Counted from the stretch's first letter, positions 16,730-26,364 are shown. The stretch: DNA of 64,000 bases from Microbacterium sp. YJN-G (GCF_015040615.1 NZ_CP060402.1:2170001-2234000); one strand, 5' to 3'. Translations and numbers: made by a program. The notes: generated from the letters alone by a model not told the origin.

Positions 16730-17716
16730 ATGCCCGAGAAGGTCCACAAGCTCCACATCCTCCCGGACGAGACCGCGCCGAGCGCGCCGGTCCCGCCCGC
16801 AGGCGGCGAGCGCCCCTTCTCCGTCCGCGGCATCGAACGGGTTCTCGCGGTGCAGCGTCCGCTCGTGGTCGCGCACATCCGCAGTATCCGTCTTCGGTCT
16901 CCGGATGCGACGCCGCAGCAGATCGTGAGCATCCTCGAGACCCGGTATCTCGCCGCCGTGACGACCGGCGGAGCCGCGGTCGGCGCGACGGCGGTGATCC
17001 CCGGCATCGGCACAGGCGTCACACTCGCGCTGTCCGGCGTCGAGACGGTCGGCTTCATGGAGTCGACGGCGCTGTTCGCGCAGTCGGTGGCCGAGGTGCA
17101 CGGCATCGCGATCGAGAACCCCGAGCGGGCCCGCGCGCTCGTGATGACACTCATGCTCGGCAAGGAGGGCGTGGATCTCGTCTCGCAGCTGGCGAGTCAG
17201 GCGGCGGGCAAGGGCGGAAACCGTGCGTCTTACTGGGGCGAGCTGGTGACGAAGTCGCTGCCGCGTGCGGCGATGGGCCCGCTGGTGGACCGGCTGAAGT
17301 CGGCGTTCATCCGGCAGTTCGCCTCGCGCGGCGGGGCGTCGTTCATCGGCAAGGCGCTGCCGTTCGGCGTGGGCGCGGTGATCGGCGGAGCCGGCAACCA
17401 CCTGCTGGGCCGTCGCGTGCTGAACAACTCGCGTCGCGCCTTCGGTGCAGCGCCAGCGGTGCTGCCGCCCGAGCTCGAGCCCGTTCCGGGCAGTGAGAAG
17501 CTCGAACGGCGGATGCTGGACGGCGCACGCGTGGTCGGTGGCGGACTCGTGACCAGTCTCGGTCGAGGAGCGAGCGCGGTGGGTCGCGGTGCGGGCGCGT
17601 TAGGCCGCGGCATCGGGGCGGCGGGGCGCGGGATCGGCGCGAAGCTCGGCCGGTCCCGGGATTCGGATGCCGATGGCGATGGCGATGGCGATTCGTCCTC
17701 CACATCCGAGGGCTGA
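16730..17716 (+). CDS. Conserved hypothetical protein, possible EcsC-like membrane-associated protein
   Basis: Not firmly recognised. 328 aa: polar N-terminus (1-80), a Gly/Ala-rich hydrophobic stretch at about 84-118 (GVTLALSGVETVGF), an amphipathic middle, a second Gly-rich hydrophobic patch at about 215-235, then a Gly/Arg-rich tail of GRGxGA units and an acidic end of Asp-Gly repeats. The middle recalls the EcsC family, a weak match by eye. No signal peptide. A TAGGAT box 6 nt before the ATG indicates its own leaderless transcript and supports the start. Confidence 0.72.
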   Translation: MPEKVHKLHILPDETAPSAPVPPAGGERPFSVRGIERVLAVQRPLVVAHIRSIRLRSPDATPQQIVSILETRYLAAVTTGGAAVGATAVIPGIGTGVTLALSGVETVGFMESTALFAQSVAEVHGIAIENPERARALVMTLMLGKEGVDLVSQLASQAAGKGGNRASYWGELVTKSLPRAAMGPLVDRLKSAFIRQFASRGGASFIGKALPFGVGAVIGGAGNHLLGRRVLNNSRRAFGAAPAVLPPELEPVPGSEKLERRMLDGARVVGGGLVTSLGRGASAVGRGAGALGRGIGAAGRGIGAKLGRSRDSDADGDGDGDSSSTSEG

Positions 17717-17794
17717 GGGCGACTTCTCCACAGCATCCGCCGTCGAGGTCGCTGCAGGCCCGTCCGCGTCGGCGCACGTCCTCAGCATGGTGGG

Positions 17795-18100
17795 ATGCTG
17801 CACCCGATCGACCCGTCCCAGTCGCCTCCGCCGTCCGCCTACTGCGTGCCGTGGGTGATCACCCGGCGTGACCGCGCGCATCCGGTGGTGATGAACGCGG
17901 GGCGCGAGGCCGTCGACTTCGTGCGCGTGCTGCGCAGCGACGCATCGCAACAGGAGCTCGTCGACCTGTGGGGCCAGGTGCTGCCCGCCGAGACGGTGGA
18001 GCTGTGCCTGTGCGAGTCCGACCTCGACGCCGTCGTCATCACGATCGCCTGGTTCCGCCAGCACGACGGCCTCGAGTACGTCTGGCGTTTCGTCGTCTGA
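17795..18100 (+). CDS. Small hypothetical protein
   Basis: 101 aa, not recognised. Predicted soluble and alpha/beta, with the hydrophobic strand VELCLCESDLDAVVITIAWF and a C-terminal DGLEYVWRFVV. Contains three cysteines (C17, C92-region none; two in LCLCES). Coding potential is supported by G/C at third positions and a clean open frame between two other plus-strand genes. Neither a -10 box nor a clear ribosome site precedes the ATG, so the start is uncertain. It could be co-transcribed with the gene ending at 17716, 78 nt upstream. Confidence 0.55.
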   Translation: MLHPIDPSQSPPPSAYCVPWVITRRDRAHPVVMNAGREAVDFVRVLRSDASQQELVDLWGQVLPAETVELCLCESDLDAVVITIAWFRQHDGLEYVWRFVV

Positions 18101-18104
18101 TGCT

Positions 18105-18130
18105 TGGGTCCCTGAGCCTGTCGAAGGGCC
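18105..18130. repeat. REP-like repeat, single copy
   Basis: One complete copy of the dispersed element directly after the stop of the gene ending at 18100. Confidence 0.8.
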
Positions 18131-18196
18131 TCGGGCTGTCCCTCTCGTGGGTACAAGGCCTGTGGAAAACTCCTGCGCGGAACCGCCGGTTCGGGC

Positions 18197-18202
18197 TACC
18201 GT
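18197..18202 (+). promoter_or_regulatory. Putative leaderless -10 box of the lipoprotein gene
   Basis: TACCGT followed by 6 nt and the GTG at 18209. Confidence 0.55.
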
Positions 18203-18208
18203 GGCCGG

Positions 18209-18754
18209 GTGACTCTCGCCGCATCGTCCGTCCGCGCCATCGGGGTGCTGTCCACCGGGCTGCTGGCCCTCGGAATGCTCGCCGCCTGTGCCCCAGCGCC
18301 GGAGCCTGAGCCGGAACCGACAGAGACCGCCCTGTTCTCATCCGATGAGGAAGCATTCGCCGCGGCCGAGGAGACGTATCGGGCATACACGGATGCGCAA
18401 AACGATGCTCGCCAAGGCGATGCGGACCCTAACGACTACCTGGTCGGCAGTGCTCTGGAAGGCGCAATCGATGGGAAGCGTGCGCTCGAAGAGGCCGGTC
18501 TGCAACTCGACGGTTCGGTCGGGCTCGCAGAGTTTCGGCCGATACCGGAGTCGATCGATCCAGGTCGCGAGGAGCTTGTCGCCATCGTGTGCCTCGATCT
18601 TACGGCGCTGCGAACGCTGAACGATCAAGGTGAAGACGTCACCCCAGCGAACCGGCCCGACGTCATCGCCATGAATGTCACCATGCGCTGGACGAAGACC
18701 AGCTACATGATCTCCGAAGAGCGCGACGAGGATAACGCACAGTGCGCCGCTTAG
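18209..18754 (+). CDS. Predicted lipoprotein of unknown function
   Basis: 181 aa. The N-terminus is a lipoprotein signal (charged MTLAASSVR, hydrophobic core, lipobox LAAC with C27), then a Pro/Glu spacer (APAPEPEPEPTE), typical of actinobacterial surface lipoproteins. The mature domain (about 40-181) has two cysteines (IVCLDL and DNAQC) that could form a disulfide. No domain recognised. The next secreted gene overlaps its end by 13 nt, so the two are translationally coupled and probably work together at the cell surface. Codons from about 18350 on use more A/T at third positions than neighbours, hinting at a different history. Confidence 0.78.
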   Translation: MTLAASSVRAIGVLSTGLLALGMLAACAPAPEPEPEPTETALFSSDEEAFAAAEETYRAYTDAQNDARQGDADPNDYLVGSALEGAIDGKRALEEAGLQLDGSVGLAEFRPIPESIDPGREELVAIVCLDLTALRTLNDQGEDVTPANRPDVIAMNVTMRWTKTSYMISEERDEDNAQCAA

Positions 18755-19587
18755 CAGCTCTTCTGAGCGCGGTGATCGTATTGTCCGGCACGGTAGTGCT
18801 GACCGTCGCGGCGCCTGCTCATGCTGGCGACACCTGCACGGCCGAGGTCAAACAGGCCCTCGGATACTGCCCGACTGGTACCACGAATGGCGACTTCGTC
18901 GAGGTAATAGCTTCCAAGTCGTCGCGGGGGCAAGGGGGCGGCAAGCACGCCACCCCCGTGGTCAACATCGACAACTACACCCCGCCGCCTCCGCCGCCCT
19001 CGCCATTCGAGGTGTGTCTCGACGCGTGGGAGAAGAACCGCTCCTGCTACGCACCGCTGGAGCCGACCGAACCGGGAGAAGAAGCTCCGGAACCGGTGGA
19101 GATTCCCCCGATCACGATCACCGACCTCGCGTCCTTCGCTCCGGAAACCAGCCTCCTGACGGGAGAGCCCGAGAACCTCGGCGTCGCAGGGCTCCCCGCG
19201 AACTTCGTCGCCACCGCCGAACAGCACACCCAGCACGGCACGCTCTTCGGCTTCCCGATCAGCGTCCGGTTCACCCCTGCCGCCTTCACCTTCCACTACG
19301 GCGACGGCCAGACGCTCACCAACGACACCGGCGGGCAGAGCTGGGAGGCGCTCCGCCTTCCGCAGTTCACCCCGACCGACACCAGCCACACGTACACGGA
19401 ACGCGGCACCTACACCGCTCGCGTCGACGTCGCCTACACCGCCGAGATCGACCTCGGCGGTGGCTGGTTCTCCATCACCGGTGAGCTCACCACGACCGGC
19501 GCCGGCCAGGACATCCGCATCTACGAAGCGCACACTGCGCTCGTCGCCCACACCTGCACGGAAGATCCCGACGGACCCGGCTGCTGA
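18742..19587 (+). CDS. Secreted protein with PKD-like domain
   Basis: 281 aa from a GTG inside the end of the lipoprotein gene. Sec signal peptide (MRRLAALLSAVIVLSG... with AHA before residue 29). A proline run PPPPPPSPF marks a linker at about 80; residues 160-265 resemble a PKD or Ig-like beta domain (FTFHYGDGQTLTN, SHTYTERGTYTARVDVAYTA). Four or more Cys suggest extracellular disulfides. Exported or wall-associated; function unknown. Forms a two-gene unit with the lipoprotein. The first third shows atypical, less G/C-rich codons. Downstream lies a repeat island instead of a gene. Confidence 0.78.
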   Translation: MRRLAALLSAVIVLSGTVVLTVAAPAHAGDTCTAEVKQALGYCPTGTTNGDFVEVIASKSSRGQGGGKHATPVVNIDNYTPPPPPPSPFEVCLDAWEKNRSCYAPLEPTEPGEEAPEPVEIPPITITDLASFAPETSLLTGEPENLGVAGLPANFVATAEQHTQHGTLFGFPISVRFTPAAFTFHYGDGQTLTNDTGGQSWEALRLPQFTPTDTSHTYTERGTYTARVDVAYTAEIDLGGGWFSITGELTTTGAGQDIRIYEAHTALVAHTCTEDPDGPGC

Positions 19588-19602
19588 ACGTCCGGGGGCT
19601 GG

Positions 19603-19782
19603 GGCCCTTCGACAGGCTCAGGGACCCAAAGTGGGTACGGCCCTTCGAGAGCCTCAGGGACCCAAAGTGGGTACGGCCCTTCGAGAGCCGCAGGGACCCA
19701 AAGTGGGTACGGCCCTTCGACAGGCTCAGGGACCCAGCGCGGGTACGGACCTTCGACAGGCTCAGGGACCCAGCCTGAGCAC
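19603..19782. repeat. Five tandem 36-bp units of the REP-like repeat
   Basis: Head-to-tail units start at 19603, 19639, 19675, 19711 and 19747. Each has GGCCCTTCGA, a variable CAGGCTCAG / GAGCCTCAG core and GGGACCCA, then a shared AAAGTGGGTAC-type connector. There are no unique spacers, so this is not a CRISPR. It opens the 19588-20079 gap between the secreted protein and accD, which holds repeats and the accD promoter but no gene. Confidence 0.92.
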
Positions 19783-19796
19783 ACGACGAGGGCGGA

Positions 19797-19876
19797 GTGA
19801 GGTCTCCCGGAGTGAGCATCGGGAGGGGCCCGCGCAGCGGGAAGGAGCCCGCTCTGCGAACGAAGGGAGACCTCAC
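19797..19876. repeat. Inverted-repeat element with nested hairpin
   Basis: Perfect 12-bp inverted repeat GTGAGGTCTCCC (19797-19808) and GGGAGACCTCAC (19865-19876) around a 56-bp interior with a smaller dyad, AGCGGG / CCCGCT. No open frame. It may be a small non-autonomous element or a structured RNA; no target-site duplication is obvious. Confidence 0.6.
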
Positions 19877-19901
19877 GCAGCCCGGGCACTCACCAAAACC
19901 C

Positions 19902-19996
19902 CGGGACCCTTCGGCAGGCTCAGGGGCCCAGCGGCACGACTCCGGCCCTTCGAGAGCCTCAGGGACCCAAGCCCGAGAGCCTCAGGGACCCAAGGC
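19902..19996. repeat. Three further REP-like copies before accD
   Basis: Copies near 19904-19930, 19953-19971 and 19975-19993, in the same orientation as the tandem array but not contiguous. Confidence 0.8.
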
Positions 19997-20066
19997 GAGA
20001 GGGCATCGCCAAAGGAACGACGGAGCCGTTGTGGACGACATCCAACGCCTCTCCGGCACCCGGCGA

Positions 20067-20072
20067 TAGGGT
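20067..20072 (+). promoter_or_regulatory. Putative leaderless -10 box of accD
   Basis: TAGGGT followed by 7 nt and the GTG at 20080. Confidence 0.6.
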
Positions 20073-20079
20073 GGAATCC

Positions 20080-21665
<1,586 letters not shown>

Positions 21666-21669
<4 letters not shown>

Positions 21670-21899
21670 CCACCGAAGACACCGCCGGCGCCGAAGAGGC
21701 GCCACGCATCGAGATCACGCGGGGCACCCCCGACGAGGAGGAGCTCGCCGCCCTCATCGCGGTCGTCACCGACGCCTATATGCACGAGGCCGAGGAGGCC
21801 GTGGCCGAGGAGCCGCACGTCTCCGCGTGGCAACTCACGCGGCGCGGCCTGCGCCGTCCGCTGCGCCGCGACATCCCGTGGGGCCGGTTCTCGGGCTGA
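21666..21899 (+). CDS. accE: Acyl-CoA carboxylase epsilon subunit
   Basis: Small actinobacterial subunit that stabilises the AccA-AccD complex. 77 aa from a GTG overlapping the accD stop (GTGA). It shows the family pattern: acidic start ([16 protein letters not shown]), the core [16 protein letters not shown], and a C-terminus with aromatic residues SAWQLTR and IPWGRFSG. The translational overlap with accD and its position before maf and accA match the order accD5-accE5-maf of M. tuberculosis. It is short and lies inside a longer open frame, so it is easily missed. Confidence 0.9.
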
Positions 21900-22229
21900 T
21901 CCCCCGCCCGAGAGGCGTGCTCGGATTCGGGCGGATTTGTCCCCCGAAATACCTACAGACACGGCCCTTGCGAGTCGACAGACTGTTATCAACGCTTCGC
22001 GTTAGGCGGCTGCTCTGTCCCAGGGTAGACAGACGCATCACCGCCCCCTGCGGGACAGTTTTCGGGTAGCTGTTCCGCACTGGCGAGGGGCGGGCGGCTT
22101 CGCCGCCCCTCGCCCACTCTCACTCCCCGCCCCGCGCGGGTGAAGTCGAGACCGTCGCCGCCGAGCAGGCGTCGCCGAACAGGTAACCGCCGAGCGGATG
22201 CCGCTGAGCAACTCATGCCGCGACGCGAC
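21900..22229. other. 330-bp gap between convergent accE and the two-component operon
   Basis: No gene seen. It holds the hairpin at 22082-22114 and an imperfect structure CTGTCCC (22015-22021) / GGGACAG (22052-22058) followed by TTTT, which could end accE transcription. The 21930-22065 stretch is visibly less GC-rich than its surroundings. An 81-codon frame on the minus strand has no start signal and odd composition. Confidence 0.5.
22082..22114. terminator. Strong hairpin, likely bidirectional terminator
   Basis: 12-bp perfect stem GGCGAGGGGCGG / CCGCCCCTCGCC with a 9-nt centre. No T-run. It stands between accE and the end of the two-component operon. Confidence 0.6.
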
Positions 22230-23231
22230 TCACTCCGCGACGCGACGGATCTCGTGCCAGAGGTCGACGGCGTCGTCGTCGTGCGCTCCACCGGCCGCCC
22301 GGCCCACGATGGTCACGGCGATGTGCTCGTCACGCCCGGCACGGATGATCACGCGGTTCGAGCGTGCCCGCGACAGCACGGCGGCGAGCTCATCGCGGAT
22401 CTCGTTCAGCCGCGACTCCTCGGTGCCGTCCAGCCCGCCCTCCTCGAACACGGTGACCACGATCCCCCGCAGCCGGGCATCCGAGATCGCACGCCGGACG
22501 GCGTCGTTGAGCAGGCTCGCCCCGCGCAGCTCATCGCGCAGCGTGCCCTCGGCGAGACGCGCATCCAGACGCTCCTGCTCGGTCAGCTCACCGTGCGCGG
22601 CGACCGTGCGCGTGAGCACCGGTCCCGCGATCGCCAGGGCGCGCTGCGCACGCACCCGGCGCTCCCGCTGCCGCACGAGCTGCGTGGCGTGCCACGCCGA
22701 CACGGCGCGCTGGATGTCTGCCAGCCGCTCGGTGTCGCGCACCGCCCGATCCCAGAACAGCACCAGCAGCTGCGCCACCACGACCCAGGTGATCGACCCG
22801 ACCAGGCCCAGCGTGAACGCCTGCCCGATCCCCAGCGACAGCGACGCGGCGACGATGAGGATCGCGAGGATGCTCCAGCCCGCGAGCGGACTGCGGCGCA
22901 CGATGCACACGACCGCCAGCAGACCTGTCGCACCGATGTACCAGGTCGCGAACGGGGCGCTGCGCATCGGGGGCTGCAGCGCCAGGCTGACCAGCAGGGG
23001 CACCGCCGCGCCTGCGAGCAGCGCGAGGACCACAGCGCCGATCGGCATCCGCACCTCGCCTGTCGGCGAGGCGAGCACAGCCGTGAGGATCGCTGCGAGA
23101 TAGATCGCGATCGCGCCGACCATGAACAGCGGGGCGGTGGGCTGCTCGATCCACCAGATCGCCCGCGCCGCGAAGTACAGCGCGAACCCGAGAGCCAGGG
23201 CGGTCGTGATGCTGCGGACCGTGCGTCTCAT
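22230..23231 (-). CDS. Membrane protein coupled to the two-component system (kinase-like, no catalytic motifs)
   Basis: 333 aa. About five or six membrane segments in the first 160 residues (PLFMVGAIAIYLAAIL, AVVLALLAGAAVPLLVSLAL and others), then a soluble region with a coiled Arg/Gln/Glu-rich helix (LVRQRERRVRAQRALA) and a 110-residue tail ending DLWHEIRRVAE. The architecture imitates a sensor kinase, but no phosphoacceptor His motif, N box or G box can be seen. The ATG overlaps the kinase stop (ATGA), so it is the third gene of response regulator-kinase-membrane protein. It may sense a signal or tune the kinase; this is inference. Confidence 0.75.
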   Translation of the reverse strand: MRRTVRSITTALALGFALYFAARAIWWIEQPTAPLFMVGAIAIYLAAILTAVLASPTGEVRMPIGAVVLALLAGAAVPLLVSLALQPPMRSAPFATWYIGATGLLAVVCIVRRSPLAGWSILAILIVAASLSLGIGQAFTLGLVGSITWVVVAQLLVLFWDRAVRDTERLADIQRAVSAWHATQLVRQRERRVRAQRALAIAGPVLTRTVAAHGELTEQERLDARLAEGTLRDELRGASLLNDAVRRAISDARLRGIVVTVFEEGGLDGTEESRLNEIRDELAAVLSRARSNRVIIRAGRDEHIAVTIVGRAAGGAHDDDAVDLWHEIRRVAE

Positions 23232-24466
23232 GACGGCTCCCAGCTCAGCTCGACGATCGTGCCCTCGGCATCCGAGCGGATGTCGGAGCTGCCGGCGACG
23301 GCCGCCATGCGCGCGACGATCGAGGCGCGGATGCCGAGGCGGTCCTCGCCGATGGCATCCGGATCGAAGCCGGGGCCGGCGTCGATCACGGTGAGGGTGA
23401 GACGGTCGGCGTTCGCGGACTCGGCGATGATGTGCAATCCACGGCCGCCCGCGTGCGCGAGTGCGTTGCCGATGGCCTGCCGCCCCGCGAGCACCATCGC
23501 CCGTGCAACGCGGCCGGGGACGGCGGCGGGGCCGCCGCGCTCCTCGACGACGGCATCCGCCCCCTGCTCGGAGAGGGTGCGACGCAGTTCGGCGACGATC
23601 TGCGAGCGGTGCACCGGTTCGTCGTTGCCCTCCTGGGCGATCGACGCCTCGGTGTTCGCCAGGCGCGTCAGCGCCTCGCGTGCCATGGCCACGGCGAGCG
23701 TGCGCTCGCGCTCCGATCCGGCGCGCTCCGCGGCGATCAGCGCGGCGAGCACGCTGTCGTGCATGAGCGCCGCCATCGCGACCCGCTCCTCCTCCGAAGC
23801 GGATGCCGCCGCCGCGGCGGCGTAGGACTCCACCGCCTTCGCCCTGGCGTCATCGACGCCCGCAGCGATCTGGCGGAACATCCACGCCAGCGAGATGATC
23901 ACCATGCCGAGGATGACCGTGAACGATACGTCGAACCCGGTGGTGATCCAGTACCCCTGCGTGAAATCGCCCTGCTCGAGACGCACGTAGCCGTACACGA
24001 GTGGCACGCCCAGCGCCCACGCGAACTGCAGCCGCGGCGGGAACGCCAGCATCGCCGCGACCACGCCGATGTTGACGAGGAAGAAGATCCAGGGCTGATT
24101 CGACGCCTCGCCCGCCGACCGGTCGACGACGACCGGCCAGAGCAGCAGCGCCAGCACGTACACCACGGCGAAGGTTCCGCTCGCCTGCCTCACCCAGCGT
24201 CCGGCCACGCAGGCCGCGATCATCCACAGCAGGGGCCCGAACACCATGATGAGGATCGCCAGGTGCGGGGCGTCCAGCCGGTTCAGGCGCGTGATCGCCC
24301 CGAGCAGCGCCTGCACGCCGAGCGCGGCGGATCCGATCGCCCCGACGATGGCGAGGATGCGCTCCATGCGCTGCCCGGTGAAGCGCTCCAGGCCGACCCC
24401 GACCTCGCCCGGCGAGGGGATGCTGTTCCAGGCCTCCCGGATGCTGCGGGCAGCCTCATCCGGCAC
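23228..24466 (-). CDS. Sensor histidine kinase, NarL-partner type
   Basis: Autophosphorylating membrane kinase for the regulator encoded upstream. 412 aa from a GTG at 24466 that overlaps the regulator stop by 11 nt. Six membrane segments at about 37-200 form a MASE-like sensor without a large outside loop; the HisKA_3-like helix has MHDSVLAAL with H236; the ATPase domain shows GNALAHAGG (N box variant) and DAGPGFDPDAIGEDRLGI (G boxes). The signal is unknown. Neighbours are acc genes and an RNA methyltransferase; no obvious target gene lies beside it. Confidence 0.88.
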   Translation of the reverse strand: MPDEAARSIREAWNSIPSPGEVGVGLERFTGQRMERILAIVGAIGSAALGVQALLGAITRLNRLDAPHLAILIMVFGPLLWMIAACVAGRWVRQASGTFAVVYVLALLLWPVVVDRSAGEASNQPWIFFLVNIGVVAAMLAFPPRLQFAWALGVPLVYGYVRLEQGDFTQGYWITTGFDVSFTVILGMVIISLAWMFRQIAAGVDDARAKAVESYAAAAAASASEEERVAMAALMHDSVLAALIAAERAGSERERTLAVAMAREALTRLANTEASIAQEGNDEPVHRSQIVAELRRTLSEQGADAVVEERGGPAAVPGRVARAMVLAGRQAIGNALAHAGGRGLHIIAESANADRLTLTVIDAGPGFDPDAIGEDRLGIRASIVARMAAVAGSSDIRSDAEGTIVELSWEPS

Positions 24467-25118
24467 TGGTGACCCCGTCGGGCGCGACGATGCCGTCCTC
24501 CATCGCACGACGCAGCAGGTCGACCTTGGTCGGCGCGGGGCGCCCCACCTCGACGTACTTCACGCGGATGCGGGTGATGTTCTCCTTGGCGGTCGAGTAC
24601 GCGACGCCGAGCCGCTCGGCGACCGCCTTCAACGGCAGCCCCGTCGCGTACAGTCGCAGCACCTCGCGCTCGCGGGTCGACAGCTGGGCGTCGGCGAACT
24701 CACGGTCGCCGTCGACCGCACTGGCCCATTCCACGTTGTTCAGCGCGTCACCGCGGGCGACCGTGCGGATCGCATCCAGCACGTCGTCGAGTGCGGATGA
24801 CTTGCTCACCACGCCCGCCGCACCGGCCACGAGCGCCTCGCGCACGGCCGCGGGCCGGTCGGCGACGCTGTGGATCACGACGCTCGCCCCGTCGGCGACG
24901 AGGGTGGCGACGTTCTCGGTGACGGTCGTACCGTCGCCCAGCGTCAGATCGAGCACGACCACGTCGGCCGGGGCCGCTCCGCTGGCGGCGCGCCAGGTCA
25001 GATACTCCTTGACAGTCGCCCCCGAGAAGACGACGTTCTGCTCGCCGTCGCGCATACAGGCGGCTTCGAGGCCCAGACGAACGGACTCGTGATCGTCGAT
25101 GAGGGCGACTGTGCTCAT
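24456..25118 (-). CDS. Response regulator, NarL/LuxR family
   Basis: DNA-binding regulator of the two-component pair. 220 aa: receiver domain 1-125 with acidic pocket D8/D9, phosphoacceptor D57 in VVLDLTLGDG and Lys in VVSKSS; LuxR-type helix-turn-helix at about 145-205 (LSTREREVLRLYATGLPLKAVAERLG). First gene of a three-gene operon, with a perfect TAGGCT box 6 nt before the ATG. It may autoregulate, but no repeated operator is visible. Confidence 0.93.
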   Translation of the reverse strand: MSTVALIDDHESVRLGLEAACMRDGEQNVVFSGATVKEYLTWRAASGAAPADVVVLDLTLGDGTTVTENVATLVADGASVVIHSVADRPAAVREALVAGAAGVVSKSSALDDVLDAIRTVARGDALNNVEWASAVDGDREFADAQLSTREREVLRLYATGLPLKAVAERLGVAYSTAKENITRIRVKYVEVGRPAPTKVDLLRRAMEDGIVAPDGVTSAG

Positions 25119-25124
25119 CCCGTC

Positions 25125-25130
25125 AGCCTA
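25125..25130 (-). promoter_or_regulatory. Putative leaderless -10 box of the response regulator operon
   Basis: TAGGCT on the minus strand, 6 nt before the ATG at 25118. Confidence 0.65.
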
Positions 25131-25149
25131 CCCAGTGCCCGTCGCCGGC

Positions 25150-26358
25150 TCAGCGCGTGAGCAGCGCGACGGCCTCGAGGTGGTGCGAATGCGGGAACAG
25201 ATCGAAGGCTCGCAGGGATGCCGTCTGCCAGCCCAGCTCGCGGAACGTGCCGAGATCACGTGCCAGGGCGACGGGATCGCACGCCACGTACACGACGGCC
25301 TCGGGTTCGAGCGCGTGGATGGACTCCACGACCCCGCGTCCCGCACCCGACCGCGGCGGGTCGAGCACGACAGCGCCCGCCCTGGTGCCGTCGGGGAGCC
25401 CGGAGAGGAACCGGTCGACCCGCGCGGTCACCGCCTGCGCGTCCAGATCCGCGAGGTTCTCCGCGGCGTACGCGGTCGCACGGCGGTCCGACTCGACCGT
25501 GACGATGTCGGTCGCGCCCTGCTCACCGAGCGTGGCCGCGAACAGGCCGACACCGCCGTAGAGGTCGAAGTGCGTGGCGTCCTCGTCGACGCGGCCCGCG
25601 AGCGCCTCGGCGACCGCCTGCTGCAAGGTCTCGGCCGCGCGCGGGTGCACCTGCCAGAAGCCACCGGCGTCGACCTGGAATCGCCGGCCGCCTGCCCGCT
25701 CGAACACGGTCTCCTGCTTGCCGCGGCGGGCGCCCTCCGGTCGGGGCAGCACGCGTACCCGGCCATCGCCCGGCTCGACGAGGTCCACCCGGCCCGGCTT
25801 CTGCGCACGCAGCGCGAAGGCGGCCTCCGCCACCCCCGGACGCGCCAGCGGCAGCGTGGCGACGTCGATGACGCGGTGACTACGCGCGGCATACGGCCCG
25901 ACGCGGCCGTCGGCGTCCACGTGCAGCGAGACCCTCGTGCGCCATCCGGTGCCGTCGCCCTCGTCGACCGCGGTGACCTCCGGGGCCGTCAGGCCCGGCC
26001 CCGCGAACTTGTCCAGCGCCTCCTGCAGCACCCGGCGCTTCAGCATCCGCTGCTCTCCCAGTTCGATGTGGCCGAGGTCGGCACCGCCGACCCGGTCCTC
26101 CGGGGCGCGCGAGACGTCGGCCTCGGCCCACACGTGCGGGCGACGGTGCGGCGACGCCTCGAGCACCTCGAGCGTCTCGGCACGCCAGAAGCTGCGCTTG
26201 TCAGCACGCTCATCAGGGTCGGTGATGCGCACCCGCACGCGCTCACCCGGGATCGCGTCGGGGACGAAGACGACCCGCCCCTCGTGGCGGGCGATGAAGG
26301 TGCCGCCGTGGGCGATGCCGGTGATGTCGAGGTCGAGCGTGGGCTGCCGGGAGGTCAT
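25150..26358 (-). CDS. RNA m5U methyltransferase (TrmA/RlmC/RlmD family), cluster-free
   Basis: SAM-dependent methyltransferase of RNA uridines. 402 aa: N-terminal TRAM domain (about 1-60), central domain, and Rossmann methyltransferase domain with FDLYGGVGLFA (SAM loop), DPPRSGAGRG, and nucleophile C360 in VYVACDPVALARD. The Fe-S cluster cysteines of E. coli RlmD are absent: its CGGCxxQ-like region here reads VGGADLGHI. It is therefore a cluster-free version; whether tRNA or 23S rRNA is the target cannot be told. Start from ATG 26358, where TSRQPTLDLDITGIAHGG opens the TRAM domain; GATCCT lies 6 nt upstream. Divergent from maf. Confidence 0.9.
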   Translation of the reverse strand: MTSRQPTLDLDITGIAHGGTFIARHEGRVVFVPDAIPGERVRVRITDPDERADKRSFWRAETLEVLEASPHRRPHVWAEADVSRAPEDRVGGADLGHIELGEQRMLKRRVLQEALDKFAGPGLTAPEVTAVDEGDGTGWRTRVSLHVDADGRVGPYAARSHRVIDVATLPLARPGVAEAAFALRAQKPGRVDLVEPGDGRVRVLPRPEGARRGKQETVFERAGGRRFQVDAGGFWQVHPRAAETLQQAVAEALAGRVDEDATHFDLYGGVGLFAATLGEQGATDIVTVESDRRATAYAAENLADLDAQAVTARVDRFLSGLPDGTRAGAVVLDPPRSGAGRGVVESIHALEPEAVVYVACDPVALARDLGTFRELGWQTASLRAFDLFPHSHHLEAVALLTR

Positions 26359-26364
26359 CGTTCC

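Noticed and set aside
19603..19782. CRISPR-like array of 36-bp repeats
   Set aside because: Units are head-to-tail with no unique spacers, and the same unit occurs singly elsewhere; no cas gene is near.
21835..22080. 81-codon minus-strand frame after accE
   Set aside because: No promoter or ribosome site, overlaps accE, biased composition; kept as a gap with possible RNA structure.
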